A DNA stretch of 64,000 bases, from assembly GCA_016930595.1 (NCBI GenBank), contig JAFGGJ010000030.1, positions 1-64,000 of the forward strand, given 5' to 3'. The stretch is from Planctomycetota bacterium (lineage in GTDB: Bacteria; Planctomycetota; SZUA-567; JAFGGJ01). The notes beneath the pieces are model-generated. The model saw only the letters and a program-made list of their open reading frames with translations, did not search any database and was not told the DNA's origin. The position numbers and the translations under genes were made by a program. Below are positions 41,177 through 50,036 of this stretch, one piece after another. Position 1 is the stretch's first letter, and the number at the start of each line of letters is the position of its first letter.

Positions 41177-41230
41177 AATGTGGTAATCAGGAAAGGGCAG
41201 GTTGTGCCGGGCAAGCCGGGGCGGGTCTTT

Positions 41231-41800
41231 TCATGCGACAGCGGGGCGAGGCTTGCGCGCCAGCAGTTTTTTCGCCAGCAGCGCCATCAGCGCAATGAAT
41301 ATGACGGCGGCGGCCAGCGGCAGCAGGACCGCCAGGCCGCTCATGACGACCGAAGAGCCCGCTTCCACCGATGAGACCACCGGGTTCCCGATACCGCCCG
41401 TTGTCGCCGTGGACGCCGCCCGGGTTACCACGGTGAGTCCCTGGACCGCCCCGGCAGCGCCTCCGCCGACGATGACGGCCAGCACCCACTTCAGAAGCGG
41501 ACTCATGTCGGTTATGCAGGCCGCCGCCACCAGGACTCCCGCTATCACGGCTACGGGAGTGGCGATGCTGTCGAGCAGGTTGTCGAGCCATGGGACGTAA
41601 TACGCTCCGATTTCCAGGGCCGTCGCAACGGCAAAAGCGATGAGCGCCGGCCATGTCCCTATCCATGTGAAGCCTTCCGCCAGCTCCAGGTGTCCCGACA
41701 GCGACGCTATGCTGATTACCAGGAACGGCACGAACACCCTGAAGCCGCATGCCGCGCTCAGGCCTATCCCCAACGCTATGCTCAGTACGATTTCCATCAC
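41231..41800 (-). CDS. DUF4126 membrane protein
   Basis: SIALGIGLSAACGFRVFVPFLVISIASLSGHLELAEGFTWIGTWPALIAFAVATALEIGAYYVPWLDNLLD. Confidence 0.85.
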   Translation of the reverse strand: MMEIVLSIALGIGLSAACGFRVFVPFLVISIASLSGHLELAEGFTWIGTWPALIAFAVATALEIGAYYVPWLDNLLDSIATPVAVIAGVLVAAACITDMSPLLKWVLAVIVGGGAAGAVQGLTVVTRAASTATTGGIGNPVVSSVEAGSSVVMSGLAVLLPLAAAVIFIALMALLAKKLLARKPRPAVA

Positions 41801-41938
41801 GCCTCCCTTGTTTTCATCACATGCCCCGCACTATTGTAATGCCGACACCGTTGCGCATGCGGCTGGCCGGCGAATTCGATACCGCGCAGGTCCACCCGCA
41901 CCGGGCGCGTCTGCAACTGACCGGCATCGACCACGACG

Positions 41939-42691
41939 TCAACGATCCCGCTGCCGCGCAGGTGCTTGGGCCACAGGTACCTGTGAGTGGACGGCTTCGT
42001 AAAGGGGCACTGTGACCGCGTTGGAGATTATGACCGTGTCGCCGTGGCGGGCATCGTCTTTGACGGGTTTGGCCGCGACCGATGCCGTCACCACGAGGCA
42101 GACGTCGCCGTTGTCGTCCCGGATGTCCGGCGGCCAGGCGAAGTCCATGAGCGGTACGGCAAAGGTGAAGTCGCGGTAGAGTTTCTTTCCCTGAGCCGTT
42201 CGCAGGTCCACACCGGGGAACCGGTTTCCGGAAAACAGTTCGGTGCCGGGCGTGGTCGGCTCCCGGCCGAACATCGGCCCCATGCCCCGGTAAGCGCGTG
42301 CCGTCCCTTCTCGTCTGCCGATCCGCCGCAGGTTGCCCGGCTCGCGTGGCGACAGCGCATACAGGCCCACGGTTTCCCAGTACCCCAGCCAGCTCGCGGC
42401 AACCAGGATATCGGTTTCCCCTACATACTTGACCAGGCATGCGATGGAACGACTGTCGGCCCTGTACCATGCGGCCATCTGGAAGCCCCCGCAGGGAACC
42501 CCCCATTGCAGAGCCGCAGGCCGTGGTTCGGTTGACAGGCCGGCTTCGATGAGGAATGAAGGACGGGAAGCCGCGGCGGCGTCTTCTGCCGGGACAGGCT
42601 TCCGGGGGCCGTCCAGGGGAGCCGTGCTGTGTGCGCCGCAGCCTGCTGCGAGCAGCAGAGAACCCGCCAGTATCATGGCACTGCGCCACAT
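41939..42691 (-). CDS. Hypothetical lipoprotein, possibly frameshifted near its 3' end
   Basis: MWRSAMILAGSLLLAAGCG lipobox; coding-like sequence continues in another frame to about 41805. Confidence 0.5.
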   Translation of the reverse strand: MWRSAMILAGSLLLAAGCGAHSTAPLDGPRKPVPAEDAAAASRPSFLIEAGLSTEPRPAALQWGVPCGGFQMAAWYRADSRSIACLVKYVGETDILVAASWLGYWETVGLYALSPREPGNLRRIGRREGTARAYRGMGPMFGREPTTPGTELFSGNRFPGVDLRTAQGKKLYRDFTFAVPLMDFAWPPDIRDDNGDVCLVVTASVAAKPVKDDARHGDTVIISNAVTVPLYEAVHSQVPVAQAPARQRDR

Positions 42692-42713
42692 GTCAGCCTC
42701 CCCGGTGTGCCGA

Positions 42714-44804
42714 TTATTGGACGACTATGCGCTTCCAGCCTTCACCGTATTTGCCGCCGGTCTCGATTGCCACCGAGATGTAATAACCGGCTATGCTCAA
42801 TCCACCGATGCCGACTTCGAAGCTGTAATCGCCGCCCCCCAGTTCCTGCCAGTCGGTCAACTCGACTTCCAGCCCGTCTATGCGCGCGCTGAACGCCGTC
42901 CGGTCCAGACCCGTTACGGGCGTGCCTGCGCCGCTGTCCGTGACGGTCACGAGCACGAGTGCCGTGGCGCTGCTGCCGGCCGCGTAAGTGAGCGAATCCG
43001 TGTCCACGGCGACGTCATAGCGGGGCGACAGCCCCCAGTCCGCGTCGAAATATCCCCCCAAGGCGATCCCGTCGCCGGGGTATTCGTACCCGTTGACGCA
43101 GTCGCGCAGTATCGCCGTCGTGTCCAGCACGATGTAATCCGGGTAGAACCAGAAGACGCCTTCGAACCAGTAGTACCAGCCGTTGATATTCCTGTGGCTT
43201 ACCACGACCATCCTGTCGGGCGCCAGCGGATTCGGGTAGCAGAAGAACACCCCGTACTGGCTGCCGGTGAATCCTTCGCCGCCGACGTACACCTGGTCTT
43301 CCTGCACGGATATCGGCGGAGTGAACGCCCTGGAAGCGTCGTTGTACATGTCGTAGACGACCTGGTTGCTTTCCTCCGTGCCGAAGAGCACCAGGTTTTT
43401 CGTCTGGATGTCCGCGGGCGTCACGGACGTATCGGGGACGACCGTGAGGCTGCCGCTCATGTCGCTTGCCCAGATGCTTGCAAAAAGATCGGCTTCATCA
43501 TGGTTGGCCTGGTTGACCGCCGCATTCGCATGAATCGTCCCGTAGACGGCCATGACGTTGCTGCAGAGCGCCTGGCAGACGGGACCTTCCTGCTCGGGCC
43601 GTTTGTGCAGGGCTCCGCCCGGCGGATAGTCTTCCAGCCCCGGCAGTTCGGCGAACGAAGACACCGCACCGTCCGTCCAGGATATGTCCAGGACTTTCCC
43701 GGGAACGTCCGGGTCGTTGCCGACAACGCCGGCGCCGGCGTACAGCCCGTTTACGTACAGTTCGTATTCCGCTCCCGCCGGGAAACCCGCCCCGCGGAGA
43801 TACAGGGCCAGCCTGGAGACGTTGTCCACGGTACAGTCGAGCCGGCAGTAGCGCGGCAGCCACGGCTTGCCGACGAGGTCCGTCACATCGCCCTCGGCGC
43901 GGGCCCACCTGCCCCACTGCCGGAACTTCCGTATGCTCAACCATCCGTCGCGGGCGTGCCACAGCCTGCGCGTCTTCACTTCCACATGTTCGTAATCGAC
44001 GGGGGCCCGGGCCACAAAGAACTCGTACGCCGCGGTCTTGCTGTACCCCGCGCAGTGCCCGCCGGCCCCCAGGACGTACGTGTGGGATATCCCGAGATCC
44101 AGCAGTTTTTCGTGCAGCTTTATACCGTTTTCGGGCCACACGGAGCCGTCGAGTTCATCGGTAACGAGATACAGCGGAGTGCGGCGGAAGTTCTCGGCGA
44201 AGTACAGCGGGCTGGCGGCTTCCAGCAGGTGGTACTGCGGCGCCGGAACGAACCATTCGTCAGGCGGGACCGGGGCGTAGTAATGGCTGTGCCACAGCCG
44301 GAAGTCGCTCCAGCCGTCGCATCCGTACACGCCGGCCCATTTGCCCGGCTGACGCGCGCCCAGCTTGAACGCACCCGTGCCTCCCATGCTGGCCCCTTCG
44401 AAGAAAAGCCTCCGCCGGTCAACCGGGTGCGTCAACTCGATGTGATCCAGCACGTCGTCTATCTCGATTTCGGCCGGCCCGTCGTAGAAGATGATTTTGC
44501 GTCCCTGCAGGTTCACCAGAAGCCAGTCGTGTTCGTCGGCGAAATCCCGCTGGTCCATGCTGAACGTGCTCGACGCCGCGCCGCCGTACCCGTGCCCGTA
44601 GAACACCACCGGCCTCGGCTGGTGCGTGCCGTTGTTGGCCGGGACGTAAAGCCCGTAAGGCTGCGGCGATCCGTCCACGCTGGACGTGTAGAACACGAGG
44701 GATGCGACGCCGGGGCTCGACGGCTGGCCGTCGTCGTCTCCGCAGCCCGCCAGGACGACCGCCGCCAGCACGGCCGCCGCGTGGATGATACCCCGTCTGA
44801 ACAC
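42714..44804 (-). CDS. Large secreted esterase/prolyl-oligopeptidase-like lipoprotein
   Basis: AVVLAGCGDDD lipobox; PYGLYVPANNGTHQPRPVVFYGHGYGG; RLFFEGASMGGTGAFKLG (GxSxG-like). Confidence 0.7.
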   Translation of the reverse strand: MFRRGIIHAAAVLAAVVLAGCGDDDGQPSSPGVASLVFYTSSVDGSPQPYGLYVPANNGTHQPRPVVFYGHGYGGAASSTFSMDQRDFADEHDWLLVNLQGRKIIFYDGPAEIEIDDVLDHIELTHPVDRRRLFFEGASMGGTGAFKLGARQPGKWAGVYGCDGWSDFRLWHSHYYAPVPPDEWFVPAPQYHLLEAASPLYFAENFRRTPLYLVTDELDGSVWPENGIKLHEKLLDLGISHTYVLGAGGHCAGYSKTAAYEFFVARAPVDYEHVEVKTRRLWHARDGWLSIRKFRQWGRWARAEGDVTDLVGKPWLPRYCRLDCTVDNVSRLALYLRGAGFPAGAEYELYVNGLYAGAGVVGNDPDVPGKVLDISWTDGAVSSFAELPGLEDYPPGGALHKRPEQEGPVCQALCSNVMAVYGTIHANAAVNQANHDEADLFASIWASDMSGSLTVVPDTSVTPADIQTKNLVLFGTEESNQVVYDMYNDASRAFTPPISVQEDQVYVGGEGFTGSQYGVFFCYPNPLAPDRMVVVSHRNINGWYYWFEGVFWFYPDYIVLDTTAILRDCVNGYEYPGDGIALGGYFDADWGLSPRYDVAVDTDSLTYAAGSSATALVLVTVTDSGAGTPVTGLDRTAFSARIDGLEVELTDWQELGGGDYSFEVGIGGLSIAGYYISVAIETGGKYGEGWKRIVVQ

Positions 44805-44904
44805 GTTTTTCCGCCTTTCAACCCATATTCTACCATAATCGCGGGAACTTGTCGCCGTTTGCGGCCCCTGCTAGAATGCTTCCGGTTCCGTGCAGGGAGG
44901 CCGC

Positions 44905-45366
44905 ATGCCGAAGATACGTAATTCCGCCAAGGCCGTAATCATCCGTGACGGCAGCATCCTGCTGCAGTGCAACCGGGACGCGCTTGGCGAGTACTGGCTG
45001 CTGCCCGGCGGCGGCCAGAAGCACGGCGAGGCTCTCCATGACGCCCTGCGCCGCGAAGTGCTTGAAGAAACCGGTCTCGAAATTACGCCTGGCCCGCTGC
45101 TGCACGTGCGTGAATACATCGGCGCACGCCACGAATTCGCCGAGCTCGACGCGGGCGTCCACCAGGTCGAATTCATGTTCCGCTGCGAGGCGGTGCCGGG
45201 ATCTTCCGTTGCGTCGCCGGCAGGCCCGGACGACAACCAGGTGGGTGTCGAATGGGTCGATATAGCGGACCTTGCAGAGCTGCCGGTGTACCCGGGCGTG
45301 CTGAAGGAACTGCTGGCGGCCGGGGAGCCGTACGCGGGCCCTGTGTACCTCGGGGCCGTCAACTGA
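44905..45366 (+). CDS. NUDIX hydrolase
   Basis: LLPGGGQKHGEALHDALRREVLEETGLEI Nudix box. Confidence 0.92.
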   Translation: MPKIRNSAKAVIIRDGSILLQCNRDALGEYWLLPGGGQKHGEALHDALRREVLEETGLEITPGPLLHVREYIGARHEFAELDAGVHQVEFMFRCEAVPGSSVASPAGPDDNQVGVEWVDIADLAELPVYPGVLKELLAAGEPYAGPVYLGAVN

Positions 45367-45471
45367 CCCGCCATATTCCGGCCCGGTTGCACTTGCCTTG
45401 TCCGGGGCCCGTCCTACACTGGACGCAGGCAGTGTTTCAAGTCCTGCCACGGGCTTTCAGGAGGGACCGAC

Positions 45472-46326
45472 ATGTTCATTTCAGGATTCGTTGACGAGGC
45501 CGGCGGCGATCTGGCCACGCAGATCAAGGTGACCAGGGAACTCGGCTTCAGCCACGTTGAACTCCGCATGATCGACGGCGTCCAGTTCTGCTCCGTTGAC
45601 GACGGCGCGTTTGAGAAAATCTGGGCCGACCTCCAGGCCGCAGGCGTGGAAATATCCTGCTACGGCTCGGCCGTGGCCAACTGGTCCAGGCCCGTCACGG
45701 GCGACCTGCAGGTTGATATCGACGACCTGAAACGTGTCGGCCCGCGCATGCGCAAGACGCACACGCCGTTCATCCGCATAATGAGCTGGAAGCAGGGCGA
45801 CGTCTCCGAAGCGGATTGGAAAAACCTCGCCATCAGCCGCATGAAGGAATTGGCCCGAGTGGCCGAAGACGAAGGCATCACGCTGGTTCATGAGAACTGC
45901 GACGGCTGGGGCGGACATGAACCGCAGAACACGCTTGTGCTCCTCGAAGAGGTCGCTTCTCCCAACCTCAAGCTCGTTTTCGATACCGGCAACCCCGTGG
46001 GCCACGACCAGGACGCCTGGGAATACTACAAGCTCGTCCAGGACCACATCGTCTACGTCCACATCAAGGACTACAGGAAGCCTGAAGACGGCGGCAAGGC
46101 CGTCGCATGCTACGCCGGTGAAGGCGAAGGCCGCGTGGAAGACATCGTCACGGACCTGCTGAAGAACGGCTATGACGGCGGCTTCTCACTGGAGCCCCAT
46201 ATCGCGGGCGCCGTCCACGAAGGCAAGATTGCCGGCGAAACCGCCAGCGCCTACGATATCTACCTGAACTACGGCAAGGGCTTTGCCGCGCTGCTGGACC
46301 GCTGCAGGCAGGCGGCCGGCCGGTAA
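45472..46326 (+). CDS. Sugar phosphate isomerase/epimerase-like TIM barrel
   Basis: GFVDEAGGDLATQIKVTRELGFSHVELRMIDG, LVHENCDGWGGH, LVFDTGNPVGHDQ, YVHIKDYRKPEDGG. Confidence 0.9.
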   Translation: MFISGFVDEAGGDLATQIKVTRELGFSHVELRMIDGVQFCSVDDGAFEKIWADLQAAGVEISCYGSAVANWSRPVTGDLQVDIDDLKRVGPRMRKTHTPFIRIMSWKQGDVSEADWKNLAISRMKELARVAEDEGITLVHENCDGWGGHEPQNTLVLLEEVASPNLKLVFDTGNPVGHDQDAWEYYKLVQDHIVYVHIKDYRKPEDGGKAVACYAGEGEGRVEDIVTDLLKNGYDGGFSLEPHIAGAVHEGKIAGETASAYDIYLNYGKGFAALLDRCRQAAGR

Positions 46327-46336
46327 ATCCGGCGCG

Positions 46337-47233
46337 TCAGCAGCTCTTCAGACGCTGCAGGATTTCGGCGATTTTCTTCTCGGCGGATGCCTTGTCGATC
46401 TGCGTCGTGCCCGCGCCCCTGTGTCCACCACCGCCGTATTCTCCCAGCATCTCTCCCGCGTTAACATTGCACGTGCGGTTGAATATGCTGTGCCCCACCG
46501 CCACCACCGTGTTTCCCTTGTACCCGTCGAACAGCCGCATTTCCACGTTTGCTTCCGGGAACATGGTGTAGATCAGGAAGCGGTTCCCGACGGGCTTTTC
46601 CGTCATGCCGCGGAAGTCCGTTATTATCACGTTCCCGTCGACGCGGGCGTGTTTCTCCAGCACCGCCTTGAACTCAGCCTGCTCGTGCAGCACCCTGTCG
46701 GTGCGGCGTTTCACTTCCCTGTGCTCCAGGACCTTTTCCAGCGGCACTTCCTTGATGTACTCGACCAGCCAGCGGAAGTACTTCCGGAATTCCGGCCCCA
46801 GCCCGCTCCGGGGGTCCAGCGTCAGCCCCAGCAGCACCCAGCCTTCCGGCTTAGTCACGTCGTCCATGGTAAGGTCCGCGCTGTCCAGTTTGTCGGCGGC
46901 ATTCAGCAGGTCTTCGTAACGGTCGAACCGGTCCTTGTGATCGGCGGCATAGTGGTTGTAGATGACCCGCGCCGCGCTCGGCGCCATTTCAAAGCGCCCG
47001 CGGAATTCCTTTTCCGCCGGCTGTTTTTCTTCCTCGGACACGTGGTGATCGAACCAGAGCCCGCAGCCCCTGATATACGGGATGTTCACCACGATGTCTT
47101 CCGCGTCGGCTTCGACGAGGCCGTCCTGGGCGTCCTTGGGATGCACAAAGCGTATTTCCCGGATGTCCTCGACTTCTGTCAGCAGGACGCTGGAAACCAG
47201 ACCGTCAAAATCACCACGAGTCACGATTCGCAT
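46337..47233 (-). CDS. DHH/DHHA1-type phosphoesterase
   Basis: VTRGDFDGLVSSVLLTEV, LWFDHHVSEE, GGGGHRGAGTTQI. Confidence 0.85.
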   Translation of the reverse strand: MRIVTRGDFDGLVSSVLLTEVEDIREIRFVHPKDAQDGLVEADAEDIVVNIPYIRGCGLWFDHHVSEEEKQPAEKEFRGRFEMAPSAARVIYNHYAADHKDRFDRYEDLLNAADKLDSADLTMDDVTKPEGWVLLGLTLDPRSGLGPEFRKYFRWLVEYIKEVPLEKVLEHREVKRRTDRVLHEQAEFKAVLEKHARVDGNVIITDFRGMTEKPVGNRFLIYTMFPEANVEMRLFDGYKGNTVVAVGHSIFNRTCNVNAGEMLGEYGGGGHRGAGTTQIDKASAEKKIAEILQRLKSC

Positions 47234-47325
47234 GCCAGTCCCTCCTGCTTTCGGCGCCGGGGAAATCATTGTCGCCCGGCTTGCTCATGCGTCAAGCCAA
47301 ACCTGCTTTTCAGGACGTTCCGCTT

Positions 47326-48057
47326 TCAGATTTCGCTGTAATAGCGGAATGCCCCGGCGGCTGTCAGCACCGCGTGGTTCCCGGGGACCCGGCCCCAGTC
47401 GGGCAGTATGCGCACCCAGTTCTTCAGCCCTCTGTACGTCACCAGGTATTCCGGGTGAAAGTGTCCGCATACGACACCCTCGATGTCGTCGCCCAGCAGT
47501 TTGGCGGCCTCGCGCAGTTCCATGTTCAGCATCCTGTCGCCGCGGCGGCGCTTGTCCGCGGCGCTTGCCCGTTTCAGCCCGAACACGACCTTTTCCGCCA
47601 GAAATTCGGGTACCATCCTTGCAAGCAGCGCCATAAGCCCCGAACTCAACAGGAACCTGTAGAGCCTGTAGTGGCCGTCCCAGCGCGTCAGCAGGTCGCC
47701 GTGTGTCAGCGCCACGCTCCGGCTCTTTATCTTCACCGTGTCATGCACGCGGGCTATCTTGTTGCCGGACAGCCTCTCCAGCGCCTTGCCGGCCAACAGG
47801 TCCCTGTTGCCCGGTATCAGGTACACCTTTTCCGTCCGCTCCGACTGCGCTATTTTTTCCAGAAAGCCGCGGTACCGCGACGGCACCCGGCCCCAGCGTT
47901 CATACCAGTAGGAAAACAGGTCCCCCAGCACAAGCACCGGTAATTCCCGATACTTCTCCAGGAGTTTCAGGAAGAGTTCTTCCCTCTCCCCTTCGTCGCC
48001 GAGGTGCACGTCGGCCGTCAGAACCACGTCCCCCGTTAATGCATCCATGTCCGGCAA
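47326..48057 (-). CDS. Metallophosphoesterase (UDP-2,3-diacylglucosamine hydrolase-like)
   Basis: DVVLTADVHLGDEGER, VLVLGDLFSYW, YLIPGNRDLL, LTHGDLLTRWD, GVVCGHFHPEYL. Confidence 0.85.
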   Translation of the reverse strand: MPDMDALTGDVVLTADVHLGDEGEREELFLKLLEKYRELPVLVLGDLFSYWYERWGRVPSRYRGFLEKIAQSERTEKVYLIPGNRDLLAGKALERLSGNKIARVHDTVKIKSRSVALTHGDLLTRWDGHYRLYRFLLSSGLMALLARMVPEFLAEKVVFGLKRASAADKRRRGDRMLNMELREAAKLLGDDIEGVVCGHFHPEYLVTYRGLKNWVRILPDWGRVPGNHAVLTAAGAFRYYSEI

Positions 48058-48059
48058 TA

Positions 48060-48383
48060 TTACTCCCGGCAGATGAGCTCGGCGGCGTTGTGGACGCCGA
48101 GATCCTTGAAATACCTGTGCATTTCCTGCGACAGGATTATCGTCGCCGGGCGGTCCAGTTTCTTGGCCTGCCAGATCCCGTCCATTATCAGTCCCAGGAA
48201 GAGCGAGTATATGCGTTCCAGCCGGGTGAGATCGAACGTCACCTTCCCCGTACCTCCCGCGCTTATCGACTCATGTATCGTGTCGGAGCACTCTTCCCGC
48301 ATTTCCAGGCGCAATTGCGGCACCAGCAACCTGAGGGTCGTTTCTTCGCCGTCCTGTATTACTTCCCAGATCTCTTCGCTCAT
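48060..48383 (-). CDS. STAS-domain-like protein
   Basis: GKVTFDLTRLERIYSLFLGLIMDGIWQAKKLDRPATIILSQEMHRYFKDLGVHNAAELI. Confidence 0.65.
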   Translation of the reverse strand: MSEEIWEVIQDGEETTLRLLVPQLRLEMREECSDTIHESISAGGTGKVTFDLTRLERIYSLFLGLIMDGIWQAKKLDRPATIILSQEMHRYFKDLGVHNAAELICRE

Positions 48384-48787
48384 CTGTGTCCCCCGATCAG
48401 CAGCACAGCCAGCCTGCCTGCGTAATATATCAACCACGCCCATCCTGACATCCCCGCAAATACGTACATGCCGCCCAGTATCTTATCCCGTCCGGACCGT
48501 ATCACCAGCGCCATTACTCCGCCGGCCAGCAGCACCGGCGCCATAACGGCGGCGATGAGGTGATGCCGCAATGCCTCCAGCGGCCTGCCCCGCACCAGCG
48601 CTGCGACCGCCCTGGTGCCGCCGCACAGCGGACACGGCAGGCCCGTCATCGTCACCATCCGGCATTCCCGCGTCACTTTCCCGGGGGCAAAAATCCCCCA
48701 CGCCAGCATGGCCGCCCCCAGCGCGGTTATTGCGGCGGCCTTGTACAGCGCGGTGCTCGCGCCCGGCCGAGTCCCTGCCTCATTCAT
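48380..48787 (-). CDS. DUF2752 membrane protein
   Basis: TGLPCPLCGGTRAVAALVRGRPLEALRHH. Confidence 0.88.
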   Translation of the reverse strand: MNEAGTRPGASTALYKAAAITALGAAMLAWGIFAPGKVTRECRMVTMTGLPCPLCGGTRAVAALVRGRPLEALRHHLIAAVMAPVLLAGGVMALVIRSGRDKILGGMYVFAGMSGWAWLIYYAGRLAVLLIGGHR

Positions 48788-50036
48788 AGTTTATCACGTC
48801 GACGGCGTCGGCCGGCAGTACCCTTTCGCCGGCGGCCGTTTCCACGACGAGCACCGCTTTGTCGGGCGATATGCGTCGCAGCCCGACGATCCTGCCCCGC
48901 ACGGTTTCGCCGGTGTCTTTCAGCCGGAGCTCCGCTTCTGCAATCTCGCCGGCCGCGGGCGTATCCGTTGCTTCCGGTTCTTCGCCGGTCCCGGCCGTCC
49001 CTGCGGCGGGCGTGGCGTCCTGCGGCCCGGTGCGGCGCCGGCTTCTGGTTGTGCTCGCCACGACGATCAGGGCGAACAACAGCACCAGTACGCCTGCCGC
49101 CACCATGACCGCCTGCAGCCCCTGCCGGGATTCCACGGGCTTGAGGGGCAGCGTCTTGGCGCCGCGCGCTTCCCCGGCGATTTCCTTCAGCTCCGGCGAC
49201 GGGTTCAGTTCGTACATGTCCCGCGCCATGTCCGCCGCCGAAGCGTAGCGTTCTTCCGCGGTTTTCGCCAAGGCCTTGCGGACTATTCTCAACATCGGTT
49301 TCGATATGCCAGCGCGGATCTTCTGCAGCGGCGGTGGCGCCTCCTCAATGTGGGCGCGCAGAGTCGCTATCACCGAGTTCCCGACGAACGGCAGCCGCCC
49401 GGCGAGCATTTCGTACAGCAGCACTCCGAACGAATACATGTCCGTTGCGGGCGACACCTCTTCCCCCTGTGCCTGTTCCGGCGCCATGTATTCAGGCGTT
49501 CCGAGCACCGCCCCCACCGTGGTGAGACCGCTCGAATCCTGCCGGTCTTTTGCCAGGCCGAAATCCATCAGCACCGCGTGTCCGGGCCCGTCGATCATTA
49601 TGTTCGCCGCCTTTATGTCGCGGTGCGTTATCCCCAGACGGTGTATCGCCTGCAGGGCCGAGAGTATCTGGGCGGCCAGCCCGAGCACTTCCTCTTCCTG
49701 CAATTGCCCGCGTTTCCTCATGTACTCCGAAAGCGTCTCGCCCCGCACGAACTCCATTGCAAAATAGTGCACGAGGTCCTGGCTGCCGACGTTGTATATG
49801 TGCACGAGGTTCGGGTGCCGCAGCCTGGCGAGCGACTTCGCTTCCCGTTCGAAACGCTGCACGTACTGCCGGTCGCGCGCAAATTCCGGGGGAAGAACCT
49901 TCAGCGCCACTTCCCGTTCGAGACTGCGGTCATAGGCCAGGTAGACCGCCCCCATGCCGCCTTCCCCGATCTTGCTGCGCACTTCGTACTGGCCCAGCGC
50001 CCTGCCCACAAGATCCTGGAGGCCCTCTTCAGACAT
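48780..50036 (-). CDS. Ser/Thr protein kinase with C-terminal TM anchor
   Basis: IGEGGMGAVYLAYDRSLEREVALKVLPPE, HRDIKAANIMI, DFGLAKD, TM VMVAAGVLVLLFALIVVAS. Confidence 0.93.
   Translation of the reverse strand: MSEEGLQDLVGRALGQYEVRSKIGEGGMGAVYLAYDRSLEREVALKVLPPEFARDRQYVQRFEREAKSLARLRHPNLVHIYNVGSQDLVHYFAMEFVRGETLSEYMRKRGQLQEEEVLGLAAQILSALQAIHRLGITHRDIKAANIMIDGPGHAVLMDFGLAKDRQDSSGLTTVGAVLGTPEYMAPEQAQGEEVSPATDMYSFGVLLYEMLAGRLPFVGNSVIATLRAHIEEAPPPLQKIRAGISKPMLRIVRKALAKTAEERYASAADMARDMYELNPSPELKEIAGEARGAKTLPLKPVESRQGLQAVMVAAGVLVLLFALIVVASTTRSRRRTGPQDATPAAGTAGTGEEPEATDTPAAGEIAEAELRLKDTGETVRGRIVGLRRISPDKAVLVVETAAGERVLPADAVDVINYE

Noticed and set aside
42333-44921. 862-aa + strand ORF
   Set aside because: Antisense to two lipoprotein genes with proper lipoboxes; shadow composition.
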